The notes beneath the pieces were generated by a model that saw only the letters and a program-made list of their open reading frames with translations, did not search any database and had not been told where the DNA came from. Shown here piece after piece: positions 22,275-33,870 of a stretch of DNA of 64,000 nt. The stretch comes from Conchocele bisecta (lineage: Eukaryota; Mollusca; Bivalvia; Lucinida; Thyasiridae): NCBI GenBank assembly GCA_029237695.1, contig CM055272.1, positions 15,116,042-15,180,041 on the forward strand, written 5' to 3'. A program made the position numbers and the translations under genes. The number at the start of each line of letters is the position of its first letter. Within the stretch, counting starts at the first letter, position 1.

Positions 22275-22487
22275 ATTCAATAATAATTATATGATCACTT
22301 AAAATACGAGTTTGTATGTTTTGCAATCATGAACAGACATCGTAAAATAAATAAAGTTTAAATTAAATATGTTCAAGTTCATCCCAGTGTTAAATTTATC
22401 AGACAGGCAACAATGACACATGCACTATCTACTAGTATTTGTGATGGTTAAACAAAAAATAACCCTTTAACCCAGACAGAAAAAGCA

Positions 22488-22758
22488 TATGAAACACGCC
22501 ATGTGATTTTGTACGAATATATTATAAGACCAAATGTGGGATTTTTCATGAAATATATTTACAGAAACTGTGATATTTTCTGTATATGACGTCGAAAAAT
22601 TACAACAGAGCAAATGCGGAATTGAATTCCGCATTTGCTATGAAAATTTTGTCAACTTTCGACGTCATTTACGAAAAAAATATCGTAAATTGTGTATATA
22701 TTTTTCATGAGATATCGCACATGTTCTTAAGTACAAAATCACATGGCGTGTCTCATAT
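22488..22758. repeat. MITE, TATGAAACACGCCATGTGAT family, copy 1
   Basis: Inverted ends TATGAAACACGCCATGTGAT with a central palindrome GCAAATGCGGAATTGAATTC... at 22610-22638. Copies: 32808-33126, 35539-35807 and 47528-47770. Confidence 0.85.
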
Positions 22759-23060
22759 TATAACAGACCACCTCCCAGAAAGCCGAGTGCCTATTTCCTG
22801 TAATATGAGAAAATCAATTGTATGGCGACACATCTGTCAAGATAACAGTGTTTCATCCAGCGATTGTGATTGTCCGCCACACGTTACAGCATCATTAAGT
22901 TAATAGACACGCGATCAGCCATATGTAGAACACAAGAAATCAGTTTTATCCCGTCAACACAGTGCGTATGTGCCGTGAAACACGGTGCCGTGAAACATTT
23001 TTGATATCCAGTCAATACTATTTTTGCATTTTAAAGCCATTTGTAGGTGTTGACGGGATA

Positions 23061-23210
23061 AATAGAATAGTAGGTTAGTGCCGTGAATGGGAAAAAATAT
23101 CTGGCTCGGCACGGAAACGGGATGTGCTCGGCAGAGCCTCGCCCATCCCGTTTCCTGAGCCTTGCCATATATTTTTTCCCATTCACGACACGAACCTACT
23201 ATTCTCTATA
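23061..23210. repeat. MITE, AATAGTAGGTTAGTG termini, copy 1
   Basis: Inverted ends AGAATAGTAGGTTAGTG and GAACCTACTATTCT, with a GC-rich palindrome CGGAAACGGGATG inside. A relative with another centre lies at 37428-37574. Confidence 0.65.
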
Positions 23211-23297
23211 TACATTTCTAATTTGCAGGGGTAGATCCATCAATGTTTCATCTTAAATGAAACATTGATGAATGTACCCCGCAAATTATAAAAAAAA

Positions 23298-23475
23298 AAA
23301 CATTAACACAAATTTCTAAGTCATTTGACCTTGACCTTGAACTAAGTTGCTGCATGATTGGGCTATAGAATGAAATGGATGATGACAAATAAGCATATAA
23401 CGTTTTAAGCCAATCCAATTTACGGTAACAGAAATAGTAGGTAGCCGAAAATTTTAACATGAATCTCAGACAGAC
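23298..23475 (+). repeat. dispersed repeat with TGACCTTGACCTTG motif, copy 2
   Basis: Carries TTTGACCTTGACCTTGAAC and GGGCTATAGAATGAAATGG, then a CAGACAGACAAATAGACGG end. Confidence 0.6.
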
Positions 23476-23643
23476 AAATAGACGGACTATGTGACTATTT
23501 AGTCAGCAACTATGTAACCCACTTTTTTTTGCCCACTGAGGCAATATCTGTATAAATTGGTTGCCGGCTGTTTTATATTGACCTATTTCTATGCAACAAA
23601 GAACAAATAGTGAGTCATTACCTCAATGTGGCTATATAATGAT

Positions 23644-23867
23644 CCTGGGGGCCGTTTCACTAAACTTTGTACGACTAAAATGTTCGTAAGTGCAAAATTA
23701 GGTTCGTCTGGAAATTTTAGTTGATGGATTTACATTTATTGAACATGCAGCCCTTGTTCAATAAATGTAAATCCAATAATTGTTTACAAGAAAACGTGGT
23801 TAATTGATCATAATTTTGCACATACAAACATTTTAGTCGTACAAAGTTTAGTGAAACGGGCCCCTGG
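23644..23867. repeat. MITE, GGGGGCCGTTTCACTAAAC family, copy 1
   Basis: Ends CCTGGGGGCCGTTTCACTAA and GTGAAACGGGCCCCTGG. Subterminal TGTACGACTAAAATGTTCG and a central palindrome ATTTACATTTATTGAACATG. Copies: 32206-32454, 43831-43986 and split at 62485-62975. Confidence 0.85.
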
Positions 23868-23887
23868 TATGGAAACTGGCCCTTACT

Positions 23888-24075
23888 ATAATAACGCTAA
23901 ATATTTGGACACCATTTGTCTTGAGATAAGGATTTCCCAAAACAAATTGTCTCCAAATACAGTATTATTGTGATAAACCAGTACAACTCTACTAATCCTA
24001 AAATTTATTCTGGGAAAAATTGTATATTTATGTTATCCCCAGAATAAATTGTGTGCAAATATTTATGGTTATTAC
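23888..24075. repeat. MITE, AACCCTAAATATT termini, copy 2
   Basis: Same organisation as 166-380, with the two half-units diverged. Confidence 0.65.
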
Positions 24076-24751
24076 GTTAGACATAATTAATGGAAGCCAG
24101 AAGCAGTTTGATTGATAGAATTAAACCTGTCACCCCCGACATTGATGGTTCAATGCTCATTTTGGGATTATTCCATTAATCAGATGGACAGACAAGGGTA
24201 ACACTAAGTGCCCACTCCACTATCGTGGTGGGGCATTAAAAAAAATAAAAAAATATTATAAATGAAGGCGACAATTTTTGTTCGCACATTCTAAGGGTTA
24301 ACTGTGTACGGTATAGAATTATGGGTAAATAGACGGAGTGTGACTGGTCATGTAAACTGGGCATCAATTATTGCGACACAGGAAACTGGTGTCCGAATTG
24401 CCAACATGTAATGATGACATGCGAGGGTCGATACAGGCATAGGCGTCACCAGACGGAGATTGTCAGTGGTATGTGATATACACCACTGGCACTGATCAAA
24501 GTGTGCAAGTACGGTCACTGTGGGCCTGAATTTATTGAACATACAAGGTTTACAAAAAAAATCAACGACAATAAATAACAAAGTTAATGATGAGAAAAAG
24601 TAGGTCATGGTTATTTGAAGGTCATGTGTGTTTTATACGGTGGCATGTTAAGCACACTGGCTGATCATAGTGTGCAAGTATGGCGGCTGCAGACATAGCG
24701 GTATTGAAGGTAGAAGCTTGACCAAAAACACTCAGGAAACGTTCTATACCT
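24076..24751. other. unassigned stretch with repeat debris
   Basis: It holds a fragment of the GGGCATAA-type element end at 24188-24240 (CACTATCGTGGTGGGGCAT) and a MITE end at 24276-24303. Otherwise nothing is recognised. Confidence 0.45.
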
Positions 24752-24968
24752 GTAGCCTATTTCATCAACATTGCAAAGTATACTTTTCTAGCAAAGTATA
24801 CTTTGAGGGAGAAATATTCAATTTTTGGGATAAATTTATTAATTTTTATTATACTGAATTTATTACATTATCACAGCCATTTTGGCTGTGATGTAATAAA
24901 TTCAGTATAATAATTACCGTATGCATACTTTTAATCATCAAATACACTGTACATGCATGCAGTCGTTA

Positions 24969-25420
24969 TAGAGTAGTGGCCAACCCAATTTAAGGCCTTA
25001 GTTAAGGAGTAACCCCTCCCCACGGTAGAACAAATTGAAACAACATTTTTCTGAATGCTTTCGATATGCTGAGTCCGAAAATCGTTCTTGTTTGAAATAT
25101 AGAGTTCATATTTAGTTAGATTTGCAAAAGGACATTTGTCATATGACGTCATAATCCAAGATGGCCACCACCCACATAATGCATATAATTATACAAGTGC
25201 TTACAACTTTTGAACTGATATACTTAGAATGGTGATTTTGGTGTCTATAATGCCAATATAACTAATTAGAACAGTGTAGCATGTACCTGTTTAGTATAAA
25301 TTCAAGATGGCCGCCATGGTTGATTAGGTCAACCTTCAAACTGCAACAACTTTAAATCCACTGGCCCTAGAATGGTGATCTGGGTGTCTGTACCCAGTAT
25401 ATCGACTATGAGAATGTCAA
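24969..25420 (+). repeat. left terminal inverted repeat of the 4.59-kb element
   Basis: It pairs with the right arm through the blocks CTGAGTCCGAAAATC, TGACGTCATAA, CTTAGAATGGTGATTTTGGT and AACAGTGTAGCATGTACC. Beyond 25420 the CAAGATGGCCGCC module repeats once more (about 25464), so subterminal modules recur roughly every 140-160 bp. Confidence 0.8.
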
Positions 25421-25589
25421 TATAACTAATTATAATAGTGTAATATCTACATGATTAGCCTATATTCAAGATGGCCGCCATACTAAAGTATGTGACTATT
25501 CATACTGCAATGACATTCAAACCACTTACCTTAGAATGAGACATTTGGTGCCTGCATGTACCCATGCTTTTCATCATAGTATGTGAATA

Positions 25590-27178
25590 ATGTCAATTCA
25601 TTCAAAGGACATAGACATGAAACAAGTATTGAAACATGAGCTCGCTGCAGTGCCACCAGCTCTCTTCAACGATGATGGCTCTTTGCGTAAGGTCAACAAA
25701 TCCGAACTGGCAAAGAAACTGGAGTCTCTATGTGATGAAATGCATATTTTGCCTGATATGTCCGGTGATGACAACACAACCGCGTACATAATAGATGGAA
25801 TGGCAGTTTTACACTCGCTAAATGACTTGCTATTCAAGACATTCGATCAGTTGGCTGAATGTGTCATGAAGAAGGTGTTACGGTTGTTAAAGAGCGATGA
25901 AGACGCGACGGATAATATCCCAATTGTCTTCGACAGGTACGACAATCCAAATTCTATCAAAACAAAAGAACGCCATCATCGGGGAATCCACGATATACCC
26001 TCCAGCCATCTAATAACAGGATCCCGTGACGTACCCAACTACAGAGCATACCTGAGCAGTACTGCTAACAAGCCAGATCTAGCTGCCATTGTTAGTGAAT
26101 ACATATTTGTTAAATTAATGCACCATCGCGACTCTCGCAAACGAAGTCAATTGTTATTGCTGGTGGATATGGTGATGGTAGAATCGTAAAATCAATTAAG
26201 AAGTCTGGCATAACGTTGCTTCATGACCTATATTCAACACACGAAGAGGCTGACACGAGAATGTTGCTGCACGCAGTCGACCTGACCACCACCCACTCGA
26301 TGATCCTGGTACGATGTGACGACACCGACGTATTGGTCCTGTTACTATATTACTATAGCGTAGGTCTTCTGGCGTTGGAGATTTACATGCTCGCAGGCCA
26401 TGCTGGGAAAGTGGTAACACGTGAGAGATTTAATCCTATACATCCTATCGCAAATCGCTTGGGTGACAAAGTGTGTTCCTGTCTTCCAACAGTGCATTCA
26501 CTAACCGGAAGTGATACGACAAATGGCATGTACAAAATTGGAAAACGCACTGCGTTCAAGAAGCTTTCGGAACACACTGACAAAGTTGAATTGTTGTCCG
26601 AATTCGGTGTCTCCTTGTCGCAGGATACAGCAGTGAGCGAAGCCAGAAAGTTTGCTCTACTCCTGTACAGTAAGGAGAAGAAGCCTCATGGAACACTGGA
26701 TGAATTACGATACATACTGCATTAGCATCAACAACAGATACAACTGGGGCCATGCTTCCTCCTACCGAAGACGCGTTCAGACAGCATGCACTGAGAGCTC
26801 AATACCAGACAAGCATAATTATGGTGTCAAAGTCACGTTGAAGCGCCAGTATTGAAAGATCCAACAGAGTGCGGCTGGGTGAGAGATGGAAACCAACAAC
26901 TGACGCCCAAATTGTATAACAAGGAATGTGCTCCAGTGCAGTTACGTGACATCACACATCTGTATTGCAATGACTTGAACTGTACATTGTCGCGTACATG
27001 TGCCTGTCTCTTGGCTGGTTTGCCATGTATTGATATCTGTTCCTGTACAGATTGTTCGAACACTTCCACTGTTGAGAACGTTTCTGATGAAAGTGATTGT
27101 GATGATATCAGATATGATAAACTATCTTACAATTATGAGAAAGTCTACAACATATATTTTCACTGTGTGTCTGAATAG
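25590..27178 (+). pseudogene. frameshifted FEN1/XPG-like (PIN-fold) nuclease with Cys-rich tail
   Basis: The first frame (25590-26189, 199 residues) has IIDGMAVLHSL (Asp69) and PIVFDRYDNPNSIKTKER (Asp115), like the N-terminal FEN1 region. After a frameshift near 26130-26190 the second frame (from 26216) has STHEEADTRM, RCDDTDVLVL and LTGSDTTNGMYKIGKRTA. These match the FEN1 EAEA, D-x-D and GSDY plus helix-hairpin segments. All seven metal-binding acidic positions of FEN1 therefore have counterparts. Further shifts occur near 26720 and 26830. The last frame (to 27178) has a Cys cluster, CTLSRTCACLLAGLPC then CSCTDCSN, resembling a tesmin/MSL2-type CXC zinc motif. From memory, similar HEEADTR proteins are multicopy in cnidarians and molluscs. 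The ATG at 25590 follows an in-frame stop, but homologues may start further upstream. Function is inferred only; this copy is dead. Confidence 0.85.
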
Positions 27179-28779
27179 TCTGTGAATACTGACTAATACA
27201 CTGACATAAACTTCGAATCGGTCTTACTTTAGAAATACTGCTATATTTAGTCGTAGGTAAACATATTCATTAATGTGGTATTTCTTAAAATGGAAGGAAA
27301 ATGAGAAGGTTAACTATTTTTTCAGAGCACATTTCTAATCCGAAAAGTATGTCATATTTTGCCGTCGATTATGGGATATATTAAGTAATCATTTGTCCGA
27401 CATGCATTCACAAATAGAATGACCAATTTGAAATTTGTGTATGTGTATTTATCATATGCAGTGACATCCATCGTTACCATCACATGACCGAACAAGCGTT
27501 ACATAGTTATAGTGTATACAAAATGTCTGCACCATTCTAATTTAATTGTATTGTTAAGTGCATATATTGTATTGTCGTAGTGATGAACCAGACTGTTAAT
27601 CTGGAAGTGCGCTCTTTGATACTCGGTAGATCATGAATTTGTATTGTGTATGACATACTTTAATAGTAGGATCCATCCCCTGATCGTTTGGATGAGTCAC
27701 CGTCTGCATATGAAATGAATCTTTTGGAGACGTAAACACATACACTATCATATTCGGTTGCATCATGATACTGTGTTGGATCACTGTTGGTGATATATTA
27801 AGTATGGTTAACGTCTTCATATAGAATATGCACATGTACTTGATCATACATGCACTACAATATACTGTTATTTCTCAACCAAATAGTTGAAGCATATATA
27901 AAATGCATACATGCATACTACGTGCATATACTTGTACATAACACAGCAATTGAGGGATGTTGATACTGGTTTACATTGTACGCATACAAAACAAATGTTA
28001 AGGCAAAATCAATTTATATTCAAAACAAGTTTAATATCGGAACTAACCATAATTACGGGTGCACGTACGATCGAACGCAACAATCCTCAAATTCACTATA
28101 CATTACCAGTACCGATTATGTACAGTGAATGTGCGGATATCTGCTGCTACATGACTTTTGGACAGAACTGTATGATAATTAGTAGGAATCACTACATGGT
28201 CTGAAAGCATGCTTCCGATAGTTATTACCTAATCCAATATACAATTGTCCACCAATTGTTGTGTTTAGTATATTTCAATTAATCTGGTTATGTAGTAATC
28301 CGTGTTGTGACAACGCTAATTAATACATGGAACATATCATATATACTCAGTTTTCAATGCATATACATGTACATGTATGAATCAGAATGTTAAATGACTT
28401 TGAATGCAATAATGACTTATTTTTGTCATACCAAAGATTGCTATTTCCATTCCCGTCTGGAGCGGAAATAATTACATGTATGCAGCCTACCATTTTTCTA
28501 TTGCACAGATGCCACTTTCTTAAACATGCCTCATTACCATCGACCATTATGACTGGAGACATGAGTTGCTGGGCCGTAATACCTCATAATCTTCATTATC
28601 TACTTCTCATCAAATCATTGAAATTGGAATTTACATGAAAACTATTGAGAAACTGCTACTGGCAGTGGAATGTCAAGTTTAATAAATGATCCATTACGTT
28701 CAGTTCAGATGTACTGATGATAATCAATAAATACTACAAACTAATCAGACAGATTATTTATATTATAGTACTGACTTTA
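27179..28779. other. non-coding interior of the 4.59-kb element
   Basis: About 1.6 kb between the pseudogene and the right inverted repeat. I see no conserved motif; frames are under 100 residues with no recognisable domain. It could hold decayed coding sequence. Confidence 0.5.
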
Positions 28780-29558
28780 TCATAGTCATAAACCTGGGTA
28801 TTGACACACACATCACAATTCTAAGGTCAATGGTTTTAAAGATCTTGCAGTACGAAGGATGACTTAATCAAGAATGGCGGCCATCTTGAATTTAAGCTAA
28901 ACGGGTACATGCTACACTGTTCTTAAATTAGTTTTATTGACTGTCTTTTGGTCCGAAACCATGGTATAGACACCAAAATCACCATTCTAAGTACATGTAT
29001 ATCCGTTCAAAAATTATAAGCACTTGTATAATATACGCATTATGTGGGCGGCGGCCATCTTGGTTTATGACGTCATAGGGCAAATATCTTTATGCAAATC
29101 TTACTAAATATAAACCCTATATTTCAAATGTATATTATAATTGATAAATATAGACCATTTACAGATTTTTCATATTGTTACGTCTATTGACATGATGTGT
29201 TTTTGCATTTTCAGCAGCATTTTTTATATAAAATGCGAAAAAAATGCATTTTTTGCCCAAAATATATGTAAGCTAGCAAGTTATGTTATGGTCCCGTATA
29301 GCGCTATCAATGTGGGTCATTTTGGTACCATTTGTACAAGATTATGATGAAAAACAAAAAAAGATATGACATATAAACGATTAAACGGTTAATTACCATG
29401 GAAACCTGCTAAAATGAAGGTCATGCTCCCATTTCCGGCAATCACAAGAATGATTTTCGGACTCAGCATACCAAAAGCATTCAGAAAAATGTTGTTTCAA
29501 TCTGTTCTACCGTGGGGAGCGGTACCCCTCCATTTTGCTCCAATGGCCACTTACCCTA
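28780..29558 (-). repeat. right terminal inverted repeat of the 4.59-kb element
   Basis: Reverse complement of the left arm, including GGCGGCCATCTTG blocks near 28877 and 29050 and TATGACGTCATA near 29070. It carries an extra 310-bp segment at about 29131-29440. Confidence 0.8.
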
Positions 29559-29645
29559 TTATTTCTATATGAAATAATGCATTTTGGGAAAAATTATTCA
29601 TTACTCCCTCAAAGTATACTTTGCAATGTTGGTCAAATCGGCTAC

Positions 29646-30592
29646 TGATCATCCTTTGATTCAAAGATAATTTATTCGTAAATGTGATGGAATATATGTA
29701 CATGTATAACATATCTGTGAACACTGCCTCGTTACTGTATCCTATATATACGGCACATGGAGTGGCCAACTCGGCCATCATTGTGTATTCCAGTCATCAG
29801 CCAGTTTCACCTCTTCTGACGTTTGACAATGCGAAGTAGACCATATGATAATGTAACTACTGCCTGTTTCACGAAAGCTGCCCAAATTTTACGGCCATAT
29901 AAACAATTAAAAAAACAATATTTTTTTCGATAATATTAAATTAAAGGAAAATTTAAGAATGAGCCTTCTTTTTATTTCGTGAAATTCGGTCAAATATTGA
30001 TTTTATTACGAAAAATTGATTTGTCTATGGGAATTTAACATGGGGGAAAAAGTGGTAAGGAAGTGTTGGAGGAGTCAAAAAACAATTTTTTTTGGAAATT
30101 GACTCCGAAACCTGACTAGATAGCTTGGATATGATCTAACTAAGAAAACAAAAGTTAAATTTTAAAAATCGGTCCAGTATTTCTAAAATTCAAAAAAATT
30201 TCCCCATGTTAAATTCCCATAGACATCTTCACTCCGTGAAGATGTCTATGGGGATTTAACATGGGGAAATTGTTTTTCGCAATAAAATCAATATTTAACC
30301 AAATTTCACGAAATAAAAAGAAGACTCATTCTTAATTTTTCCTTTAATTTAATATTATCAAAAGAAATCTTGTTTTTGAATTGTTTATATAGCCGTAAGA
30401 TTTGGGCAGCGTTTGTGAAACAGACTATAATCATACATAGAAAAGCCAGGACTAGACTGTAACACACAAAGATGGCCAACTTAGCCACTCCATTTGCCGT
30501 ATAGGATACACTAACGAGGCAGTGTTCACAGATATGTTATACCTACATCAGATTTATGAAGCAATTATCGTTGAATCAAAGGATGCTCAGGT
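29646..30592. repeat. inverted-repeat element split by a MITE
   Basis: The arms 29646-29857 and 30429-30592 are inverted copies sharing ATCCTTTGATTCAA, ATATCTGTGAACACTGCCTC and GGCCAAC..GGCCAT blocks. They bracket the MITE 29858-30428. A single arm-like relative is at 36325-36490. Confidence 0.65.
29858..30428. repeat. MITE, CTGTTTCACGAAAGCTGCCC family, copy 2
   Basis: Uninterrupted copy, with the central ACATCTTCACTCCGTGAAGATGT hairpin near 30227 and GGGAATTTAACATGGGG arms. Confidence 0.85.
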
Positions 30593-30997
30593 ATAGAACG
30601 GGTCCTTAACCTGTATGTGATAACAACAGACAGACGGATTTAAAATGGGCTTTTGCAACATAATAACATATAATTGTTACCTGTAATTAAAAATGTTCGT
30701 TCACTAGCGTAATAAATATGCAAATGAGACTGCTATAGAAAGATGTTAGGCAATCATTCAATGCATGTTGTTCTTATTCAATAAATAAAATCTAACATTT
30801 TTTAATACAATATTTATTAACTTCGGCATAGCCTCATTTCTTAGGAAATCAGTAAACTAGTTTTAATAAATACTGTATTAAATCAAAACTCATGTAAGAC
30901 ACTCTCTTTATTAAAACTCATTGCCTGATTTCAGAAGAAACTTGATAGTCTTGTTTTCTTATGAAAATCAGCAAACTCGTTTCAATAAATACCATAT
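30593..30997. other. diverged AT-rich repeats
   Basis: It contains repeated ATGAAATCAGnnAACTCGTT-like blocks in both orientations, related to 48760-48800 and 53090-53155. No gene. Confidence 0.4.
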
Positions 30998-31243
30998 TAA
31001 CTCTTTGCATGCTAGCAGCGAAAATATCCGCCAAACGAATTAGGAGCTAGTATATGTTTTATTTCTCTCTGTGAATATGTCTTGAAATTTCATTAGAATT
31101 GAGTCCTCAGGACTCAATTCTAATGAAATTCCAAGACATATTCATGATATTTACGGGGAGAAATACAAGAAAATATGATGAATTCTTGTCCGCTTGTTTT
31201 GAACTATTTATAGCCCACAAGTTTCCCAGCATGCAAAGGGTTA
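30998..31243. repeat. MITE, AACTCTTTGCATGC family, copy 4
   Basis: Full copy with the central GAGTCCTCAGGACTC hairpin and near-perfect arms. Confidence 0.85.
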
Positions 31244-31697
31244 AATCATCACTCGTGTAAGATGCTGTATTTATTTTCTATTCTCAATCAAGCAGGGTCC
31301 GACATTGACTACACCATATTGACATGCGCGCCAATGTGGGCGTGCTGAATTCAATTGCTTGGCCGAGGTCCACGCAATTGGAGCTAATTGGATAATATTG
31401 ACCGCGGTAAGATATGCAAATCTTGGACGCTGTCTAGCATTTTTTACCTTTGCCACAAGGCCAAGTAAAACAAATTGTTCGAGTCTGCACTAATCTTTCC
31501 AATATTTGTCATTTGTTTTATTTCAAAATAATTGAATATTGTGCCTGAAATCAAGCAGCTTGATTGGCTGAGCATGAGCTGTTTAGCCAAACAAATTGCT
31601 TGATAGCGAGTTGGCATTGCCAATATGTGTTAGAGACGTTGATAATCTGGGCAAGATTAATGCAGGCGGAAGTGTATGTAAATATAGAAGTTAGTTT

Positions 31698-31935
31698 AAC
31701 GTTTTCACCCCCTAAGTAACTGGAATGGATTTTTAACCGGAATGTTAATTTTTCAACCAATCCAACTGTCACAAAGTGATTTTCAGACTAGTCCTTTTAT
31801 GAAAAGGGGTTGTTCATGTTCTGAAAAACATGGAAATTACTTTCAAGAAGTACAGATGCTGATGAGACGGCTCATCATCTGGATCTACACATTTTGCCAA
31901 TACCACTATACAGGCCTGTGGTGTTGAAACGGTAA
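31698..31935. repeat. MITE, TAACCCTTTCA/GAGACGGCTCG family, copy 1
   Basis: Contains CTGGAATGGATTTT, CCAATCCAACTGTCACAAA, and a GATGAGACGGCTCATC palindrome. Other copies: 37194-37422, 42431-42678, 49519-49764 and 52768-52999. Confidence 0.7.
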
Positions 31936-31967
31936 AAAGGACCCGGATCATGATTAGTATTGATCAT

Positions 31968-32047
31968 CATACTACTCTTATAATGGGTATATTAACCAGA
32001 TTCAACAGTCACATACAAGAAATCCAAAAACGTACCCGAGGACCAAA
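31968..32047 (-). mobile_element. SINE fragment
   Basis: Matches the SINE segment from TCTTATAATGGG to ACGTACCCGAGGACCAAA; both ends are lost. Confidence 0.6.
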
Positions 32048-32191
32048 TCAGTCATATTGGGACTCTGACTCATATCAGAACGATCATTGGGATCCTAATC
32101 AGGCACTACCACATTTGCCATTCAGTCAGTAAATTACCTGTTGTGCTTCTAACAGACGGTATATAGTTATAATCCATATCAGACTGCAGGA

Positions 32192-32728
32192 ATGTATGGA
32201 AGCGTCCTGGGGGCCGTTTCACTAAATTTTGTAAGACTAAAATGTTTGTAAGTGCAAAATTATGATAGTCCGTAAATTGCACATCAACACTGTTTTCTTG
32301 TAAACAATTATTAGATTTACATTTATTGAGCATAGGCTGCATATGCAGCCTATGCTCAATAAATGTAAATCCATCAATTGAAAATTCTAGACGATCCTAA
32401 ATTTGTGCTTACGAACATTTTAGTCGTAAGAAGTTTAGTGAAACTGGCCCCTGGTGCCAATGCTAAAATATTTGTATCTCCTAATTAGGAGATGCTAACT
32501 CCTAATTAGGAGATAGTAACTCTTAATTAGGAGATATCTTCTAATTAAGAGTTAGTATCTCCTAATTGGGACTAAAAAAGGACTACCATCTCCTAATTAG
32601 GAGCTATTATCTCCTAATTAGGACTTATTATCTCCTAATTAGGAGACACTAAGTCCTAATTAGGAGATACTATCTCCTAATTAGGAGTTGATAAATATAT
32701 TTTAGCATTGGCCCCAGGACGCTTCCAT
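32192..32728. mobile_element. palindrome-array element A (CTCCTAATTAGGAG)
   Basis: Termini ATGGAAGCGTCCTGGGGCC and its inverse CCCCAGGACGCTTCCAT are flanked by a perfect 8-bp duplication AGGAATGT, as for hAT-type elements. The left arm is split by the MITE 32206-32454. The interior (32477-32690) has ten CTCCTAATTAGGAG-like palindromes about 20 bp apart. No reading frame. Confidence 0.85.
32206..32454. repeat. MITE, GGGGGCCGTTTCACTAAAC family, copy 2 (nested)
   Basis: Inserted in the left terminus of array element A. CCTGG occurs on both sides and once in the intact opposite terminus, suggesting a 5-bp duplication. Confidence 0.8.
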
Positions 32729-32807
32729 AGGAATGTGTTGGGAGATCAGGATCTAGTCTGACCAGAAATGCGATAAGCCCATGCAGTTACTCCAGTCAAA
32801 GCCACAA

Positions 32808-33126
32808 TATGAAACACGCCATGTGATTTTGTACCTGCAATAGGCCATGAAAAATATTTACCGAATTTACGATATGTTCCGTAAATGACGTCAAAAGTTT
32901 AATAGAACTCCGCATTTGCTACAATTTACAGAAACTAATACAATTTATGTAAATTTTTCATGAAAATCGCACATGTTCTTAGGTACAGCGTAATTTCATG
33001 ATACGTTTACAAAATTTACATTATTTTCCATAAATGTATTCCGCATGTACATTAACATATTTTAAATGTATGTAATAAAATTATGCAGATGTGAGAAGGT
33101 ACAAAATCACATGGCGTGTCTCATAT
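32808..33126. repeat. MITE, TATGAAACACGCCATGTGAT family, copy 2
   Basis: Full ends; the interior is rearranged relative to 22488-22758, with two CGCATTTnC/CCGCATGT segments. Confidence 0.75.
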
Positions 33127-33870
33127 GTGACATGGCAGAAAAGCTCATACATATTCCAATCATTCATGTTGTTATCAGTTCACAATGTTTACAGAGAATG
33201 TTCAAGTTTTCACTGTTGATTAATGTTGTGTATTGACAGGAAATAATTAAGATCAGTAAACAAAATCAACCTGTGCTATATTGGTAACAATATTGACCTT
33301 TTGCTTAGAGAGGTGAACACTATTGACCACTGTATATATATATATATATTTATTCGAGTGCTAGCGAAGAATTATACAACCAACATCCAAATTTGAGGTC
33401 TTACAACTTTTATGCAAATGAGCTAACGGTACTGTCAGTCGCAGCACATGTTGCGGGTTGAAGTTTTTAAATACGCGGGTCCTGCGCCATAAGAAAATAG
33501 TTCTAACAACTTAGCTTGATTGCCTTTTCAGTGAGATAAATGTTTTGTTTGCTTTTGTGTGCTAAATTTATGTTGTTGAAATGTTTCCGTAGTCTAAGGG
33601 TGCGACGATTAACCGCCATACTTGATTATTCGCGATTGACAACTCTATGGTTCGGTGCACGAATACCGGTACAATCTTTAGAATAGGTCTCGGAATATAA
33701 ATCTATCATTTTAGGTTTTCCAAAAATCTATTTTTAACTTGTTGTAGCTGTGAAATTCATGTGCTTATTTTTTGCTGAATGCTTTCCGCTCTAGATAAAT
33801 TATTAGTCAATGTGTCATCCACAAACACATACTGCGAAGAATATCAGGATGTTCAGTCCTTTGATAAAAC
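33127..33870. other. unassigned stretch with a (TA)n microsatellite
   Basis: A short TA run lies at 33331-33348. The rest shows no gene or repeat. Confidence 0.45.

Larger units (their letters stand above)
24969..29558 (+). mobile_element. 4.59-kb TIR transposon carrying a FEN/PIN-like nuclease pseudogene
   Basis: The ends are TAGAGTAGTGGCCA and TGGCCACTTACCCTA. The inverted repeats are long but uneven: left 24969 to about 25420, right about 28780-29558. The right arm has about 310 bp (roughly 29131-29440) absent from the left. Both arms share CACGGTAGAACAnATTGAAA, CTGAGTCCGAAAATC, GACGTCATAA and two or more CAAGATGGCCGCC blocks. It is flanked by TTA on both sides, with an empty-site match. 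The interior holds one gene-like region (25590-27178) and 1.6 kb without visible coding. No known transposase catalytic domain is seen. The class is unknown; a 3-bp TTA duplication occurs in PIF/Harbinger, but the termini do not obviously fit. Confidence 0.85.
24752..29645. repeat. MITE, GTAGCCTATTTCACCAAC family, split by the 4.59-kb transposon
   Basis: The left piece 24752-24968 ends in GTCGTTA. The right piece 29559-29645 resumes TTATTTCTATATGAAATAAT. The intact copy at 60972-61261 reads GTAGTTAGTTCTATATG, so the big element inserted here and duplicated TTA. The right piece lacks one GCAAAGTATACTTT block. Confidence 0.85.

Noticed and set aside
32477..32690. CRISPR-like array at the CTCCTAATTAGGAG repeats
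   Set aside because: Repeats are 14-bp palindromes, spacers are about 6 bp and not unique, and the DNA is eukaryotic.
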